64,000 bases of DNA from Vespula vulgaris (taxonomy: Eukaryota; Arthropoda; Insecta; Hymenoptera; Vespidae), in the NCBI RefSeq assembly GCF_905475345.1, contig NC_066592.1, positions 3,445,001 through 3,509,000 of the forward strand. Reading direction: 5' to 3'. The position numbers were made by a program, and so were the translations under genes. Positions 61,971 through 64,000 of this stretch are shown one piece after another. The first letter of the stretch is position 1. Each line of letters opens with the position of its first letter. The notes under the pieces were generated by a model. The model worked only from the letters and a program-made list of their open reading frames with translations. It made no database searches and was not told where the DNA came from.

Positions 61971-64000
61971 TATATATCTATATAGAATTCTATCTTTTTC
62001 CCCTCTCGTTTAAAACATGATCAAACGACATGATCGTACGAGGAAAGAGGAAGAAGGAAACTTGCTGGCTAGTGAAAGTTCGTTGATAATCGAGCTTTCT
62101 CGCAGAAGGATCTTCTCATTTCTTTTTTTTTTCGTTCTTTTCCTTTTTCTTTTTCTTTTCTCTTCTCTTCATTCGAAAGATTAGACGCAATACACTCTTT
62201 TTCGCTGTTCTGGCATATAGAATACGCTGCCGCCTATATGATAACGTACGTTTGAATATTATTTTTCTTCTACACGCCTGAAGAACTAATACAATAAACG
62301 TAGTAGTAACGTGGATTCGTCTCGATGCTTGGAGAGGCTGAGAATAACGTATGGCGGAATCGGATCGAGACTCTGATACGATGAGGGAGATAAAAGGAGA
62401 AATAGAATGTTTGTTTGTGCGTGTGTGTTTGTATGTGTCTGTGAGGGAGAGAGAGAGGGAGAGGGAGAAAGAAAGATAGAGAAAGAAAGAGACACAAACA
62501 GACATGCACACAAACATAAACAGAGACAGAAAAGGGCCAATATAGGTATAGGTACTACCGATAACTAACTTCCTTGTTTGACTTCCTTCTCAGCGGGCGT
62601 TCTGCGCGTTCTGCCAGGATCGGATCTGGGGACTGGGTCGGCAGGGATTCAAGTGTATCCAGTGCAAGCTCCTTGTACACAAGAAATGTCACAAGGTGGT
62701 GCGGAAGCCCTGCTTGAGCATGCATCAGCAGCAACAACAGCAACAACAACAATTGCAGAGCACGGAATCCCAGACGATCGACAGGAACGGCGATCAACAA
62801 CAGCCTGATTCTCTACGTTGCAGTCCGGCAGCTCATCTCGAAGACGAGATCGCTGAGTCGCCGATCGTCGAGGAGCACTCACGTAATCGTAAGAAATCGA
62901 TTATATTAACACGTTCTCGATCAAATTTTACTTTTTAATAAGGATAAAAAGAGTCTAAAAGATATGATGATTATATATATATGTATATATATATATATTT
63001 ATTTATTTATTTGTATTTATCTTTTATTTAGGGGAAAAAGAAACATTAAATCAGTATACAACTCTATGTGAAATTTGTTGGGTAGTCAACGTGTTAAGAA
63101 AGAATTCTTTTAGTAGAAAGTATAGATTTATAAATGAAATTTTTTTTTCTTTTTGAATATAAAACAGGAACCGGTAGTTACGAAGGGGAAGAATTGGCAT
63201 TGGACACGGTTACCGGCGCTGATAATTCAAACGATATGCAGAGACAGTACTCGTTGAACGATTTCGAACTCATCAGGGTGATCGGTCGTGGCTCTTATGC
63301 AAAAGTTCTGATGGTCGAACTTAAGCGTACCAAGAGGATCTATGCGATGAAGGTGATCAAGAAGGCATTGGTAACAGACGACGAGGATATTGACTGGGTG
63401 CAAACGGAGAAGCATGTATTCGAGACTGCCTCGAATCATCCCTTCCTCGTCGGGCTTCATTCGTGTTTCCAGACACCCTCTCGACTCTTCTTCGTCATCG
63501 AATTCGTCCGAGGTGGAGATCTTATGTTCCACATGCAAAGGCAGCGTCGACTTCCCGAAGAACATGCTCGCTTTTATGCGGCCGAGATCAGTCTTGCGTT
63601 GAACTTTTTGCACGAGAAAGGTAAGTAAATATGTGAGGTATTTAATTTTTAATCTATGTTTATAAATATATATATATATATTTTTATCTTCGTTTTAAAG
63701 TACAGAATATGTTTAGAAATTTGTTATCGTACATAAATTTGCTCGCATATAAATTTAACCTCCGGAATTATTGGATAAAGATATAATGAACAATAATATT
63801 CACACGACAGGTATAATATATCGAGATCTAAAGCTGGATAACGTATTGCTGGATCACGAGGGACACGTCAAGCTTACGGATTATGGAATGTGCAAGGAGG
63901 GTGTCCGAGAAAGCGATACCACTGCGACTTTCTGTGGAACACCTAACTATATAGCCCCGGAGATATTGCGTGGCGAGGATTATAGCTTTTCAGTCGATTG
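43823..64000 (+). CDS. aPKC: Atypical protein kinase C (aPKC), 3' end outside the window
   Basis: Seven exons lie in the window: 43823-43866, 45245-45477, 60314-60364, 61669-61754, 62594-62888, 63168-63620 and 63811-64000 (continuing). All junctions are in phase. Residues about 6-91 form a PB1 domain with the acidic OPCA stretch WVDDEGDP. The pseudosubstrate IYRRGARRWRKLY lies at about 112-124. A C1 zinc-binding domain follows (HIFQAKRFNR... GFKCIQCKLLVHKKCHKVV). The kinase domain starts near 269 with the glycine loop GRGSYAKV and Lys298, then YRDLKLDN (391-398), DYGMCKEG (411-418) and the activation-loop threonine 427 in ATFCGTPNYIAPE. aPKC works with Par-6/Par-3 at the apical cortex to set polarity. 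The hinge after C1 carries a glutamine run. The catalytic lobe is truncated only by the window edge. Confidence 0.95.
45478..48176 (+). other. aPKC intron with internal promoter candidate
   Basis: AT-rich from 45478 to about 47000, then markedly more GC-rich from about 47450 with GA-rich runs (about 47400-47480 and 48039-48082). The shift mirrors the one upstream of snoo and leads into the alternative first exon at 48177. I infer an internal promoter here. No TATA box was assigned. Confidence 0.4.
48177..49020 (+). CDS. aPKC: Alternative first coding exon of aPKC (PB1-less isoform)
   Basis: A 281-codon frame begins at an ATG in good context (gcgaaATGG) and ends at a donor (ACCTGGG|GTAGGT) in phase 1, the phase needed by the next aPKC exon at 60314. 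The encoded leader is low-complexity but not purely repeat-driven. It opens MAWGYWSATSVSDRSRSPRR and passes through two polyglutamine runs, a polyalanine run, a serine run and several proline-rich patches. It then has an acidic segment and ends HIWFNEITWG. Spliced to 60314 it would yield aPKC with the pseudosubstrate, C1 and kinase domains but no PB1, and so no PB1-mediated binding to Par-6 or p62. aPKC genes elsewhere are known to use internal promoters. Junction use is inferred, not observed. Confidence 0.6.
51498..51690. repeat. CTAC/CTAT tetranucleotide array with CCAA block
   Basis: A mixed tetranucleotide array. CTAT/CTAC units are followed by a block of CCAA units (about 51530-51590) and then again by CTAC/CTAT units. 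The mosaic suggests several expansions within one locus. Confidence 0.85.
52499..52577. repeat. GATA array followed by GA run
   Basis: About 42 bases of perfect GATA units, then a short AAAGACAG spacer and a GA run of about 25 bases. Confidence 0.9.
52659..52790 (+). repeat. Left terminal inverted repeat of the transposon
   Basis: The first ~30 bases match the reverse complement of the right end almost perfectly. The similarity then continues with small insertions and deletions to about 52790. Confidence 0.75.
53118..53254 (-). repeat. Right terminal inverted repeat of the transposon
   Basis: Read on the minus strand it follows the left repeat: the CCCCTG and TTTTCGATCAGA blocks, then AATTAACTAAAAA, then the ATTATTATTTATTGTTGA block. 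It carries an extra segment of about 15 bases after the first block. Confidence 0.75.
53276..53341. repeat. GGT/GGA triplet array
   Basis: GGA triplets grade into about 14 perfect GGT units, ending 22 bases past the transposon's right TA flank plus the GGA stretch. The minus strand would be ACC-rich. No coding context. Confidence 0.85.
57318..57380. repeat. (CT)n microsatellite
   Basis: About 60 bases of perfect CT dinucleotides inside the aPKC intron, flanked by less regular pyrimidine tracts. Confidence 0.9.
60713..60792. repeat. TGTA tetranucleotide array
   Basis: About 75 bases of TGTA units with two small interruptions, in the aPKC intron between the exons at 60314 and 61669. It is the complement type of the ACAT array at 2573. 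Confidence 0.9.
62723..62757 (+). repeat. Polyglutamine-coding CAG/CAA run in aPKC
   Basis: Nine consecutive glutamine codons, a leucine and another glutamine, in mixed CAG/CAA usage, lie right after the C1 domain (KPCLSMH). They sit in the hinge between C1 and the kinase domain. Mixed codons suggest the run is older than a pure expansion. Confidence 0.85.

Noticed and set aside
1..64000. tRNA, rRNA, CRISPR or prokaryotic operon features
   Set aside because: I looked for tRNA B-box patterns and found none with a matching A-box and arms. Intron-bearing genes and the composition show a eukaryotic nuclear genome, so CRISPR and operon calls do not apply.

Overview
The window is nuclear DNA from an insect, most likely a hymenopteran (bee, wasp or ant). 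The genes have introns with GT/AG boundaries, and several introns are only about 65-120 bases long. Intergenic DNA is very AT-rich, microsatellites are dense, and two genes are insect-specific or best known from insects: a Dlish/Vamana-like triple-SH3 gene and a DUF4729-like gene. The order is inferred from overall character. No species marker was found.

Layout, left to right. (1) Positions 1-9724 hold no recognisable gene. They are a microsatellite-rich flank that becomes strikingly GC-rich from about 6.1 kb and leads into the 5' end of snoo. (2) 9725-12325 (+): a Ski/Sno-family SMAD corepressor (Snoo) in three coding exons, followed by about 3.4 kb of non-coding DNA that looks like a long 3' UTR. 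(3) 17206-19112 (+): Dlish/Vamana, five coding exons and three SH3 domains. (4) 19430-21064 (-): a DUF4729-like protein with a CCHH zinc-finger-like motif. (5) 24038-26126 (-): a DNAJB12/14-type ER J-protein, eight exons. (6) 27649-28903 (+): dihydrodiol dehydrogenase of the GFO/IDH/MocA family. (7) 29066-30275 (-): COQ3, ubiquinone O-methyltransferase. (8) 31367-33193 (-): the splicing factor CWC22/nucampholin as one intronless 608-codon frame. (9) 34509-35245 (+): cytochrome c oxidase subunit 4. (10) 37212-40848 (-): a TRF4/TENT4-type non-canonical poly(A) polymerase, eight exons. (11) 43823 to beyond 64000 (+): atypical protein kinase C (aPKC), cut by the window end inside its kinase domain.

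The housekeeping genes at 24-41 kb are compact and arranged as divergent or convergent pairs. The flanking developmental genes (snoo, aPKC) have large, repeat-rich non-coding territories. Functionally the window holds TGF-beta/SMAD repression (snoo), Fat/Dachs growth control (dlish), apical polarity (aPKC), RNA processing (CWC22, TRF4) and mitochondrial respiration (COQ3, COX4). I see no operon-like joint function.

Most notable: (a) a second, phase-compatible first coding exon for aPKC at 48177-49020, which would give an isoform in which a 281-residue Q/A/P-rich leader replaces the PB1 domain; (b) a decayed Tc1/mariner-type transposon at 52659-53254 inside the large aPKC intron; (c) the intronless CWC22 gene with a 12-bp coding minisatellite; (d) a possible unfolded-protein-response element upstream of the DNAJB12-like gene. 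Exon boundaries were set by hand from splice dinucleotides, reading phase and family similarity. No database search was run.
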